Origin: Duganella sp. BuS-21
Lineage (GTDB): Bacteria > Pseudomonadota > Gammaproteobacteria > Burkholderiales > Burkholderiaceae_D
Length of the DNA: 64,000 bases
Reading direction: 5' to 3'
Assembly (NCBI GenBank): GCA_041874725.1
Contig: CP097466.1
Span: 3,286,001 to 3,350,000, forward strand
Every line of letters starts with the position of its first letter. Within the stretch, counting starts at the first letter, position 1. This document shows, one piece after another, positions 46,206 to 54,305 of this stretch. The notes under the pieces were generated by a model that did not search any database, was not told the origin of the DNA, and saw nothing but the letters and a program-made list of their open reading frames with translations. The translations under genes and the position numbers were made by a program.

Positions 46206-48469
46206 GGTGCTCCGGAAGTTGGGGAGAGGCCGGCGATCAGGGTCAGGAGCGCATCCACATCCACCGGTTTGACGAAATAATGATCGAAGCTGGCCGCGCG
46301 CGCAAGTTCGCGGTCTTCGCGGCGGCCGTAGCCGGTGACCGCCACCAGGGTGGCGTGCTGCGTCTGCGGCAGCCCGCGCAGGCCGCGCGCCAGGTCATTG
46401 CCGCTGAGGTCCGGCAGACCGATATCGAGCAGGCACAGTTGCGGTGACTTGGCCTGCGCCAGTTCCAGCGCTTCCAGCGCCGTATGTGCCACACTGACGT
46501 AGTGGCCGCCGGCTTCGAGCAGCAGTTGCAGCGTTTGCGCGGCGTCGAAGTTATCGTCGACCACCAGCACGCGCAATTTGGGCGCGGCCGCAGCGGGCAC
46601 TGTCGGCCGGGGTGGCGTGATCTGCGGAGCCAACTGCGCCGGCGCCGGCTGCACCGGCGGCTGCTCCAGCGGCTTGATGGCGGGCAGGGTAATCGTGAAC
46701 GTGCTGCCCTGCTGCTCGCCGTCGCTCTCCACGGTCACGCTGCCGCCGTGCAGTTCCACCAGCGACTTCACCAGCGCCAGGCCCAGTCCCAGGCCGCCTT
46801 GAGAGCGGTCCGAGTTGCGGTCGGCCTGCGCGAACAATTCAAACACATGGCTGCGCAGTTCCGGCGACATGCCGATGCCGTTGTCGCTGACGACCAGCTT
46901 GACGTTGCCACCGTCGGCGCGCGCGGCCAGCTTGATGACGCCGCCCACAGGCGTGTATTTGGCGGCGTTGTTGAGCACATTGGCCAGCACCTGCACCAGC
47001 CGTTTGTGGTCGCCGTTGACCGCCAGCGGATATGGCGGCATCGCCGTTTCGAAACTGTGCTGGCGCGACTTGAGTAAAGGTTCGACCTGTTCCACCGCAT
47101 CGGCCACGATCTTCTGGACGTCGAGCGGCGTGCGGGTGAGCGTGACCAGTCCGCGCGTCACGCGCGAAACGTCCAGCAGGTCGTCCACCAGCCGCGTCAT
47201 GTGATGCACCTGCCGCACGATGATGCCGGCCGTGCGCTTGACCGCCGCTTCGTTGGCGTGGCCGCTTTGCAGCAGTTGCGCGCCGGCGCTGATCGGCGCC
47301 AGCGGGTTGCGCAGCTCGTGCGCCAGCATGGCGAGGAATTCATCCTTGCGGCGGTCGGCCTCGCGCAACTGGCTTTCGGCCTTCTGGTGCTGCAGTTCCT
47401 TTTCCTGCAGCGCCTCGGCCATGCCGTCCAGCGCGCGCGCCAGTTCGCTGATTTCTTCCTTGCCGTAGGCGATGCCGCTGCGCGCCTCCAGCGTGCCGGA
47501 GGCGATGCGGTTGGCGGTGGTGGCCAGCAGCTTCACCCGGCGCAGCACCAGCACGTCGCCGACGAACCACGCGGCCAGCAGTGCCAGGCCGATCGTCGCG
47601 GCCAGGGCCAACAGGTCCAGCATCTGGTCATGGCGCGCACTGGCGGTGATTTCGTCGGCCGGGATGCCGATGGTGACGGTGTAATCGGACAGGCCGTTGT
47701 TGCCGACGCGGGCGAAGCGGTGCAGGCGTTCGACGCCGTCCGGGCCGGTCAGCAGCACCGGCTTGCCCGGTTCGGCCGCCATGGCGTTGCGCATCTCCGG
47801 CGATACCGGCTTGCCGAACCAATCCTGGGGATCGGGCTTGCGCGAGATGATCTTGCCCTCGGAGTCGGTGGTCAGCAGCAGGGAGCCTGGCGGCAGCTGG
47901 ATATCGGCGACAAAGCGGTCCAGTCGGGTCAGGTCGAGCGCGGCGAAGACCACGGCCCGCACCCGTTCCTGGTCGTCCAGCACGGGATAAGTGAGGTTGA
48001 CGGTGTGCTTCTGGATGACGCGGCCGAACACGTAGCCGCCGGCCACGAAGCGGCGCAGGTGGACCGCGCGGCGGAAGTGGGAGCGGTCGGCCAGGTTCAC
48101 CGGCGCTTTCGACGGCACCGCGCTGCAGGTGACGTCGCCGTTGAGCTGGATCAGGCCGAGGTTGACGTAGTCGGGATTCTGGCGCTGGATGTTCGCCAGC
48201 AGGCGGCTGCACTGGGCCTGGTCGCCCAGCAGGTCCGGGATGCTGGCCAGGTCGCGCAGCATCTGGCGCGCGCCGGCAATCGACTGCGCCTCGTTGGCGG
48301 CGGCCAGGTTGGTCAGGCGCTGCAGGTTGTCTTCAGCGGTTTCGACCGCGTGGGTGCGTTCGCGCGCGCCGTTGACGAAGGTCATCACCGTAATCGGCGC
48401 GATTGCCAGCAACACTAGCAGCACGAGTCGGCTGCGCAGGCTATTGAGCTGGAAAAGCAGGAAGGCCAT
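46202..48469 (-). CDS. hybrid sensor histidine kinase / response regulator
   Basis: A 755-residue membrane kinase. TM1 is at about 12-32 and TM2 near 285-305, with a Cache-like periplasmic sensor between them (NLADRSHFRRAVHLRRFVAG, YTVTIGIPADEI). A HAMP linker follows, then HisKA with the phospho-His in LAMLAHELRNPLAPIS, HATPase (NVLNNAAKYTPVGG, SDNGIGMSPELRS, GGLGLGLALVKSLVELHGG), a Pro-rich linker, and a receiver domain with the acceptor Asp in LCLLDIGLPDLSGNDLARG. The output partner is not adjacent. It is the first of three coupled genes with the peptidase and photolyase. Confidence 0.93.
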   Translation of the reverse strand: MAFLLFQLNSLRSRLVLLVLLAIAPITVMTFVNGARERTHAVETAEDNLQRLTNLAAANEAQSIAGARQMLRDLASIPDLLGDQAQCSRLLANIQRQNPDYVNLGLIQLNGDVTCSAVPSKAPVNLADRSHFRRAVHLRRFVAGGYVFGRVIQKHTVNLTYPVLDDQERVRAVVFAALDLTRLDRFVADIQLPPGSLLLTTDSEGKIISRKPDPQDWFGKPVSPEMRNAMAAEPGKPVLLTGPDGVERLHRFARVGNNGLSDYTVTIGIPADEITASARHDQMLDLLALAATIGLALLAAWFVGDVLVLRRVKLLATTANRIASGTLEARSGIAYGKEEISELARALDGMAEALQEKELQHQKAESQLREADRRKDEFLAMLAHELRNPLAPISAGAQLLQSGHANEAAVKRTAGIIVRQVHHMTRLVDDLLDVSRVTRGLVTLTRTPLDVQKIVADAVEQVEPLLKSRQHSFETAMPPYPLAVNGDHKRLVQVLANVLNNAAKYTPVGGVIKLAARADGGNVKLVVSDNGIGMSPELRSHVFELFAQADRNSDRSQGGLGLGLALVKSLVELHGGSVTVESDGEQQGSTFTITLPAIKPLEQPPVQPAPAQLAPQITPPRPTVPAAAAPKLRVLVVDDNFDAAQTLQLLLEAGGHYVSVAHTALEALELAQAKSPQLCLLDIGLPDLSGNDLARGLRGLPQTQHATLVAVTGYGRREDRELARAASFDHYFVKPVDVDALLTLIAGLSPTSGAP

Positions 48470-48602
48470 GCGCGTCAGTTGATTCTTTGGAGAAAAGTTT
48501 ATTTTACTTTAAATCACTCGATGCGCAAGGGAATACCCGGGGCAATCGTGCGCTCCCGGCGGTGGCTCTGGTATCCTAGCGGCGTTAACTTACGAGGATT
48601 TT

Positions 48603-49766
48603 ATGCAGTTTACAAGAAAAGCAGATTGCCAGGCGCTTGCGCTGGCCTTTATCGGCGCTCTGGGCGCCGCCACCGCGCAAGCGGAAGACATCATCAAGAT
48701 CGGTCACGTTGCCGCCACTTCCGGCCCGATCGCCCACCTGGGCAAGGACAATGAAAACGGTGCGCGCATGGCGGTTGAGCAGCTCAACGCCAAGGGTGTG
48801 GTCATCGGTGGCAAGAGGTACAAGATCGTGCTGCAGGCCGAAGACGACGCCGCCGATCCGAAGCAGGCCACCACGGTGGCGCAGAAGCTGGTGGACGCCA
48901 AGGTGCAGGGCGTGATCGGTCATGAAACGTCGGGTACCGCGATTCCGGCGTCGCGCATTTATTACGATGCCGGCATCCCGCAGATCACACCGTCGGCCAG
49001 TTCGCCGCAGTACACGCGCCAGCGCTATAACACCACCTTCCGCAACATCGCCAACGACGAGCAGCTCGGCCCTGCGCTGGCGCGCTACGCCATGCAGAAT
49101 ATGCAGGCCAAGCGCATCGCGGTGGTGGACGACCGCACCGCCTACGGCAAAGGCCTGGCCGATGAATTCAGCAAGACGGTCAAGCGCAGCGGCGCGGCCA
49201 GTGGCGCGAGCATCGTCTCGACCCAGTACACCAACGACAAGGCCACCGACATGACGGCCATCCTGACCGCCATCAAGGCCACCAAGCCGGACCTGATCTT
49301 CTTCGGCGGCATGGACGCGGTAGCTGCGCCGATGCTGCGCCAGATGAAGCAGCTGGGCTTCCCGATCAAGTTCATGGGCGGCGACGGCATGTGCTCGGAC
49401 TCGGTGCCGCGTTTGGCGGGCGAGGGCATGAGCGACGGTCAGGTGATTTGCGCGGAGGCGGGCGGGGTCGAGCCGTCGCAGGAAAAAGGCATGGCCGATT
49501 TCCGCATGGCGTACAAGAAGAAATACGGCATCGAAGTGCAGACCTACGCGCCGTACACCTACGACGCGCTGATGACCATGGTGGCGGCGATGCAGCAGGC
49601 GGGTTCGCCCGATCCGGTGAAGTATCTGCCGGTGCTGGCCAAGATCAAGTACAAGGGAGTCACCGGCACCATCGCCTTCGATGCGCGTGGCGACGTGCAG
49701 GATGGTGTGCTCACCATCTTCACCTTCAAAGATGGCAAGCGCCAGAAACTGACGGTGATGAAGTAA
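48603..49766 (+). CDS. branched-chain amino acid-type ABC transporter substrate-binding protein
   Basis: A 387-residue periplasmic binding protein of the LivK/LivJ group. A signal peptide ends near TAQAED at residue 28. IKIGHVAATSGPIAHLGKDN, IVLQAEDDAADPKQATTVAQ, VIGHETSGTAIPASRIYYDA and RIAVVDDRTAYGKGLADEF are family features. GAGG lies seven bases before the ATG. No permease or ATPase genes are adjacent, so this is an orphan receptor protein or works with a transporter elsewhere. The ligand is unknown. Confidence 0.92.
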   Translation: MQFTRKADCQALALAFIGALGAATAQAEDIIKIGHVAATSGPIAHLGKDNENGARMAVEQLNAKGVVIGGKRYKIVLQAEDDAADPKQATTVAQKLVDAKVQGVIGHETSGTAIPASRIYYDAGIPQITPSASSPQYTRQRYNTTFRNIANDEQLGPALARYAMQNMQAKRIAVVDDRTAYGKGLADEFSKTVKRSGAASGASIVSTQYTNDKATDMTAILTAIKATKPDLIFFGGMDAVAAPMLRQMKQLGFPIKFMGGDGMCSDSVPRLAGEGMSDGQVICAEAGGVEPSQEKGMADFRMAYKKKYGIEVQTYAPYTYDALMTMVAAMQQAGSPDPVKYLPVLAKIKYKGVTGTIAFDARGDVQDGVLTIFTFKDGKRQKLTVMK

Positions 49767-49837
49767 AGCGGGGTTGAAGTGGGGTGCCGGGTTAACAACG
49801 CGCGGCACCCGCGAACCCCGCACACCGCTGCGGCTCA

Positions 49838-49869
49838 GGGACGGACCCCATACGGGGTCCGTCCCTTTT
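49838..49869 (+). terminator. intrinsic terminator after the binding-protein gene
   Basis: A perfect 12-bp stem, GGGACGGACCCC with its reverse complement, and an ATAC loop are followed by TTTT. It lies 72 bp after the stop of the binding-protein gene. Confidence 0.9.
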
Positions 49870-49931
49870 GTTCGGGGTAGATGTCAAGGTCCGTAGAGCA
49901 GAAGTCCGCCGCTGCGCATGCGGCGTACCTC

Positions 49932-52178
49932 TTACGCCCCCGGTGGCGGGCCGCCTGGGCCTGGGCCGCCCGGGCCGCCCGGACGCTGGCCCCAGCCGCC
50001 TTCTTCTTTTTCACCCGAGCTGCTGGCGCCGCCGAAGCGGTACGACAGGCCCAGATAGAACACGCGGCCGTCGAAGCGGCGCGTGCTGGTCTCGCGCAGC
50101 GTGGCGCTGTTGATGACGGTTTCCATCTTGTTGGTGTTGAACAGGTCCGTCACATTGGCCACCATGGTCAGCTGTGGCGCCACCGTATGGCGCCAGCTCA
50201 GGTTGACCGTGCGGTTCGGCGAACGGTAGCCCTGGCCCGACAAAGTCTTGCCCATCATTTGCAGCGCCATCTGGATCTGGTTGGCGGCGTCGTACTGATA
50301 GTTCAGGCGCGCGCGGCCGCTCAGCGAATTGGCGGTGCGCGTCACCAGTGTGCCGGTGTCGTCGTAGCTGCGCTGCTGCGAACGCGCCAGGTTGCCGCTG
50401 GTGTTGAGCGTGAGCGATGGCGCCAGCTTGCCGCTGACAGTGAATTCCAGGCCGCTCGAATGGCTGCCCTGGCCGTTGGCCTTGGTGGTCAGCAGCACGT
50501 TCGGCGCCACGAAGTAGCGGTAGTCGACGATGGCGTCGGTGTCGCGGCGGTAGTAGCCGCGCAGATTGGTCTCCAGCGCGCCGAACTTGGTTTCGTAGCC
50601 CACTTCAAACGAATCGGTCTTGGTCGGTTTCAGATCCGGGTTGCCCGACGAGACGTTGAATTCGTCGCGATAAGTCACGTACGGATTCAGGTCGTTGGCG
50701 TTCGGGCGGCGAATCCGGCGCGCGTAGGCGAAGCGCATGTTGGCGGTGTCGGTCGCCTTGTAGGTGGCGAAGAAACTAGGTATATAGTTTATATAATTAT
50801 TGTTAGCCTTGACGCCGCCGGTGATCTGGTCGATGTCCATCTCGGTGTACTCGGCGCGCAGGCCGGCCAGCGCACCCCAGCGCTCGTTCAGGCGCATCTG
50901 GTAGGTGCCGTACAGCGCGTACACGGTTTCGTCCAGCTCGTAGGCGTTGGTGCGGCCGGGGTTGACCCTGGCCACGCCGGTGACCGGATCGATGTCGGTA
51001 TACAGCGTATCGAAACTGCTGTTGTTGGTCGCCACCTTGTAGCCTGCCTTGGCGGTGCCGCCCCACAGCGGACGCTCGTAGTCGCCGGTGAAATCGACGA
51101 TGCGGGTGTCGTTGTCGCTGTGCTGGCGCGCGCGCGTGTCGAGCACGTTGGGATTGACGTAGTCGTTGGCGTAGTCGCTGTCGTTCTGGTTGTCCGAGGT
51201 CGATACACGCAGGTCGATTTTCAGCGTCTCGCCCGGCAGTTCGCCCTTGTGGTCGTAGCGGCCGCCCCAGCTGACGTTCTTGCTGTCGCCGTTGCGCAAG
51301 GTGCTGCGCAGGTAGTCGTTGGCCGGCGTGGTGCTGGTGGCGCCGTTGATGTAGCGATCGGTGCCGCGCTGGTCGTTGCCGCGACCGTTGTAGTTGGCGC
51401 TGCCGGTCAGGGTGTCGGTCTGGTTCAGGTTGTAGCTGACCTGGCCGTTCAGGCCGACCATGTCGTTCAGGCCGCGCCCGACCGATTTCTGGCTGCTGTG
51501 CACGAACTCGCCGGTGTTCGGATCGAGGCGGTCGCGGCTGACGTCGGCCACCGAGTTGCGGCCGTCGTGGCGCACGTTGGCGCTGCCCTGGAAGCCCCAC
51601 GCACCTTCGTTGTAGGTACCGTTGACGGCGCTGTTGTAGCGGCCGGCGGTGCCGGCGTTACCGTTGACGGTGGCGAAACCGCCCGGCTTGCGGTTGCGGC
51701 GCATCACCAGGTTCAGGATGGGGCCGCCGCCGGCTTCATTGCCGAACTGCGCGCCCGGATTGTTGATCACTTCCACCGACTCGATGTCGTCGGCGGCCAT
51801 GGCTTGCAGCGCGGCGCCACGGTTCTCGCCTTGCAGCATGGCCGAAGGCTTGCCGTCCACCATGATCTGGACATTGCTGCTGCCGCGCAGCGTCACGCTG
51901 CCGTCCGGATCGACGGCCACCGAGGGCACGTTGTTGAGGGCGTCGGCGGCGGTGCCGTTGGTGCTGGAGACGTCCGACTTCACATCGTAGACCTGACGGT
52001 CGATGCGGTTGGTCGGGCGCTCGGCGGACACGGTCACTTCCGGCACCACCGGCGCCGCTTCCTTGGCCTTGACGGCGTTGGCAGGCTTGGCAACTGGCTT
52101 TTCGGGAGTGGTGGTTTGAGCGTAAGCGGGCAGCATGGCGCTGCCGGTCAGGCAGCAAGTAAGCAGGATCTTTTGCAT
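49932..52178 (-). CDS. TonB-dependent receptor, OMP_b-brl_3 type, with Gly/Pro-rich tail
   Basis: A 748-residue outer-membrane receptor. A signal peptide ends near PAYAQ. The plug domain follows (RQVYDVKSDVSSTNGTAADA, VEVINNPGAQFGNEAGGGPI). The barrel is of the OMP_b-brl_3 type (NGRGNDQRGTDRYINGATS, YARRIRRPNANDLNPYVTYR, FNVSSGNPDLKPTKTDSFEV). The last 25 residues after the final strand (FYLGLSYRFGG) are Gly/Pro-rich (GEKEEGGWGQRPGGPG), which is unusual because barrels normally end with an aromatic residue. The ATG at 52178 opens the signal peptide. The ligand is unknown; the neighbours give no clue. Confidence 0.9.
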   Translation of the reverse strand: MQKILLTCCLTGSAMLPAYAQTTTPEKPVAKPANAVKAKEAAPVVPEVTVSAERPTNRIDRQVYDVKSDVSSTNGTAADALNNVPSVAVDPDGSVTLRGSSNVQIMVDGKPSAMLQGENRGAALQAMAADDIESVEVINNPGAQFGNEAGGGPILNLVMRRNRKPGGFATVNGNAGTAGRYNSAVNGTYNEGAWGFQGSANVRHDGRNSVADVSRDRLDPNTGEFVHSSQKSVGRGLNDMVGLNGQVSYNLNQTDTLTGSANYNGRGNDQRGTDRYINGATSTTPANDYLRSTLRNGDSKNVSWGGRYDHKGELPGETLKIDLRVSTSDNQNDSDYANDYVNPNVLDTRARQHSDNDTRIVDFTGDYERPLWGGTAKAGYKVATNNSSFDTLYTDIDPVTGVARVNPGRTNAYELDETVYALYGTYQMRLNERWGALAGLRAEYTEMDIDQITGGVKANNNYINYIPSFFATYKATDTANMRFAYARRIRRPNANDLNPYVTYRDEFNVSSGNPDLKPTKTDSFEVGYETKFGALETNLRGYYRRDTDAIVDYRYFVAPNVLLTTKANGQGSHSSGLEFTVSGKLAPSLTLNTSGNLARSQQRSYDDTGTLVTRTANSLSGRARLNYQYDAANQIQMALQMMGKTLSGQGYRSPNRTVNLSWRHTVAPQLTMVANVTDLFNTNKMETVINSATLRETSTRRFDGRVFYLGLSYRFGGASSSGEKEEGGWGQRPGGPGGPGPGGPPPGA

Positions 52179-52712
52179 GGTATCGACGGCTACACCGTCA
52201 AGGTACGGTAGAGTTGCCATTATACCAGTGCAATATATGGCAAAAAGCGGCATTTACGCTACTTTACTTTAGCTTTACATAGGGAGCACAAGGCGACACT
52301 CCGCCCCTTTACCTACAGCGAATCTCCTGTTTTTACGACTATTCGTTGGCTCGGCAACGGGTCGAGTCTCATGGTGGGGTGTCAATGTGAGTTGACCAAA
52401 AGGAGACAAAAGGGCTGTGTGCGGTGACAACAATAGATTAAAGATCGAGAATTCACCCAAATAGGTGATGGCAGATCGTTAATGTATGTGTATATTTGAC
52501 ATCGGAACTAATGCTTCTAATAACGAGTAATAGGATTAAAAAGTTACTATTGGCAATTTTTCTATTGGCTTAGCTCTGCACGCAGGCTGCACATGCCGAC
52601 GTTCGTTGGTTTTAAAAAAATCTAATATTTTGATTGTCACTAGAATATTTATCATGTCGGCACGCATTGAAAAAATATCATCCTTCAACTGGTCCAACTA
52701 CTTAGGAAAATC
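52179..52712. other. 534-bp gene-free, AT-rich stretch
   Basis: No convincing gene is seen. Left of centre lies one copy of a 23-bp sequence (GCTTTACATAGGGAG, one variable base, ACAAGGC) at 52272-52294 that recurs at 53310-53332. A TTGACA occurs at 52496-52501 with TAATAA 16 bp further, a possible promoter for the PEP-CTERM gene. From about 52440 the base composition is much more AT-rich than the rest of the window, as in transferred DNA. Confidence 0.6.
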
Positions 52713-53261
52713 ATGAAGAAGCTTTTACTCTCCGCCTTACTGGTTGCATGTTTCAGCGGTGCCGCCATGGCCGATACCGTCAATTTTTCCGTCGCCCCTG
52801 GTTTCTCTGGTGGATCGGTAAACGGTTTTACGTTCAGCAGTAACTGGCAGAATTATGGTTATGGTGGTAGCACCGAGCCGTTCATGGAATGGTATGACCA
52901 AGCGCATAGTGTGGTCTACGATGCGGGTACCTTCAACTTTACCGGCATGAGCGTGTCCGGCTGGCCATGGGCAAATTACGGTGGCGGCTATGGTACCACG
53001 CTCAATTTCGACTTCAAGAATGCCAGCGGCACCGTGATCGCGTCAGGTAGCCTTGAGGCACCACTGAGCAACAGCTTCATCCAGTACAACCAGAGCGTCA
53101 ATGGCGTGCACGAGATCTATTTCCACGCGACGAACGGCTTCTGGCCGCGTCTGGCCAGCATCGATACCGTTGCGGCCGTGCCGGAACCCGAAACCTACGC
53201 CATGCTGCTGGCTGGTTTGGGCCTCGTCGGCTTTGCCGCGCGCCGGAAGCAGCGCATGTAA
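52713..53261 (+). CDS. PEP-CTERM sorting domain protein
   Basis: A 182-residue exported protein. A signal peptide ends near GAAMAD at residue 20. The middle is Gly/Ser/Asn/aromatic-rich beta-type sequence (FSSNWQNYGYGGSTEPFMEW, then MSVSGWPWANYGGGYGTTLN) with no known enzyme domain. The C-terminus is a clear PEP-CTERM sorting signal: VPEPETYAMLLAGLGLVGFA then ARRKQR. Such proteins are cut and anchored by exosortase and are often part of extracellular polymer. No exosortase gene is in the window. Base composition around it is more AT-rich than its neighbours. Confidence 0.88.
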   Translation: MKKLLLSALLVACFSGAAMADTVNFSVAPGFSGGSVNGFTFSSNWQNYGYGGSTEPFMEWYDQAHSVVYDAGTFNFTGMSVSGWPWANYGGGYGTTLNFDFKNASGTVIASGSLEAPLSNSFIQYNQSVNGVHEIYFHATNGFWPRLASIDTVAAVPEPETYAMLLAGLGLVGFAARRKQRM

Positions 53262-53278
53262 GTGACGCCACTCCCAAG

Positions 53279-53301
53279 AGCCGCCTGAGGGCGGCTTTTT
53301 T
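53279..53301 (+). terminator. intrinsic terminator of the PEP-CTERM gene
   Basis: A seven-base stem AGCCGCC / GGCGGCT with a four-base loop is followed by a run of T, 18 bp after the stop. Confidence 0.9.
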
Positions 53302-53332
53302 ATTTTATTGCTTTACATAGGGAGAACAAGGC

Positions 53333-53722
53333 ATGGCACGGGGCACGGCGCATATCGGCAAGGACACATACACTACGCAAATCGAGGTCGGCGGCCACGC
53401 CCTGACCGGCGACGAACCGGCGCGCAATGGCGGCAGCGGCGCGGGCCCGGCGCCGTACGATTATTTGCTGGCCGGGCTAGGTGCCTGTACCGCCATCACC
53501 ATGCGCATGTACGCCGACCGCAAGCAGTGGCCGGTCAACGCGGTCGACGTGACCCTGCATCTGACCCATGGCGACGACGGCGCCATGGTGGTGCTTCGCA
53601 CGCTTGTCATCCATGGCGCGGTGGATGCCGCGCAATTGGCCCGCATGGTGGAAATCGCCGAAAAAACGCCGGTGACCCTGACCCTCAAGGCCGCCATGCG
53701 CATCGACACCGTTCTGGCCTAA
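53333..53722 (+). CDS. OsmC family peroxiredoxin-like protein
   Basis: A 129-residue protein of the OsmC/Ohr group. GNAGGSGAGPAPYDYLLAGLG-type sequence is present as NGGSGAGPAPYDYLLAGLGA, followed by CTAITMRMYADRKQWPV, which contains one of the two expected redox cysteines. The second Cys usually near residue 120 is not seen: the end reads TPVTLTLKAAMRIDTVLA. It is therefore a one-Cys member and may not reduce peroxides the usual way. GGAG lies eight bases before the ATG, within the right copy of the 23-bp repeat. Confidence 0.88.
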   Translation: MARGTAHIGKDTYTTQIEVGGHALTGDEPARNGGSGAGPAPYDYLLAGLGACTAITMRMYADRKQWPVNAVDVTLHLTHGDDGAMVVLRTLVIHGAVDAAQLARMVEIAEKTPVTLTLKAAMRIDTVLA

Positions 53723-53875
53723 GCTGGTCGGGCAAGCTGCGCCTCCGCAGTCAAGGTGCTCAACGGCGCCACGCCCAACCAACTGATGGAGCCGGCCATC
53801 AATGCCGACCTGACGCACGAGGTCAAGCCGCCCCGCGACCTGACCTTGCCGCTGTTGAAGGATATCGGCTGGTAG
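53723..53875 (+). pseudogene. 3' remnant of a secreted peptidase-like gene
   Basis: Directly after the OsmC stop, in another frame, the sequence reads VKVLNGATPNQLMEPAIN, then ADLTHEVKPPRDLTLPLLKD and IGW before a TAG at 53873-53875. This resembles the conserved C-terminus of secreted peptidase or PA-domain proteins in Oxalobacteraceae, as I recall it. There is no start codon or upstream domain, so it is a 3' fragment of about 50 codons. It shows that the OsmC region was joined onto the tail of another gene. Confidence 0.5.
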
Positions 53876-53881
53876 GGCGGC

Positions 53882-54214
53882 TCAGGCCGGGGCTGTGGTG
53901 ACGTAGTCGAAGATGCGGTCGGCGCAGGCCGCGGAAATGGCGGCGAAGCGCGCGCCGTTGCGGTAGCGGCCGTGGGTGCCGACGACGGCGCTGTGCAGCA
54001 CCGTCAGCGTGATCTCGTTGCGGATGCCGCTGCCGGGAAAGCAGAAGTTCAGCACGAATTGCTCGTGCGGGGTAATCGCTTGATCGCTGACGAAGGCCAC
54101 GCCCATGCGCGAGATATCGATGATTTGCGCGGGGGCGGTGGTCCTGCCGTGAATATCGGTGATGTAGGCGTCGACCTGCAGCAGCCGTCGCACATGCTCT
54201 CGTCTTGGGTCCAT
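53882..54214 (-). CDS. PilZ-domain c-di-GMP receptor
   Basis: A 110-residue single PilZ domain. The c-di-GMP motif is split as usual: RREHVRR near residue 4 and DISRMGVAF near residue 33. The beta-barrel end reads NGARFAAISAACADRIFDYV. Small PilZ proteins relay c-di-GMP level to motility or polymer synthesis. It is the only clear c-di-GMP receptor in a window with two c-di-GMP turnover genes, though it is 30 kb from them. It is divergent from the RecQ-type gene. Confidence 0.85.
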   Translation of the reverse strand: MDPRREHVRRLLQVDAYITDIHGRTTAPAQIIDISRMGVAFVSDQAITPHEQFVLNFCFPGSGIRNEITLTVLHSAVVGTHGRYRNGARFAAISAACADRIFDYVTTAPA

Positions 54215-54305
54215 CGTTTTTTCGGATAGCCGCTAAAAGCAATAGTATGACAGAGCCGTGTGTTGGCGTACATACGGGCATAGTCTTTCTTGCTACGTTA
54301 GCAGC

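Larger units (their letters stand above)
52272..53332. repeat. 23-bp direct repeats bounding the PEP-CTERM gene
   Basis: The two copies (52272-52294 and 53310-53332) match at 22 of 23 positions. Both read GCTTTACATAGGGAG, then C or A, then ACAAGGC. The right copy ends one base before the OsmC start codon and includes its ribosome site. Between them lie AT-rich DNA and the PEP-CTERM gene. This looks like a duplication made when the segment entered, but no recombinase is present. Confidence 0.6.

Noticed and set aside
49881-52211. Long plus-strand frame antisense to the TonB receptor
   Set aside because: The minus strand encodes a clear receptor with signal peptide and barrel motifs; the plus frame has no domain and starts in a spacer.
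52275-52460. 61-codon minus-strand frame in the AT-rich spacer
   Set aside because: No ribosome site, no signal sequence or domain, and it overlaps the 23-bp repeat.
52565-52580. Possible sigma-54 promoter upstream of the PEP-CTERM gene (TTGGC...TGC)
   Set aside because: The GG to GC spacing is one base short, and the rest of the -12 element is poor.
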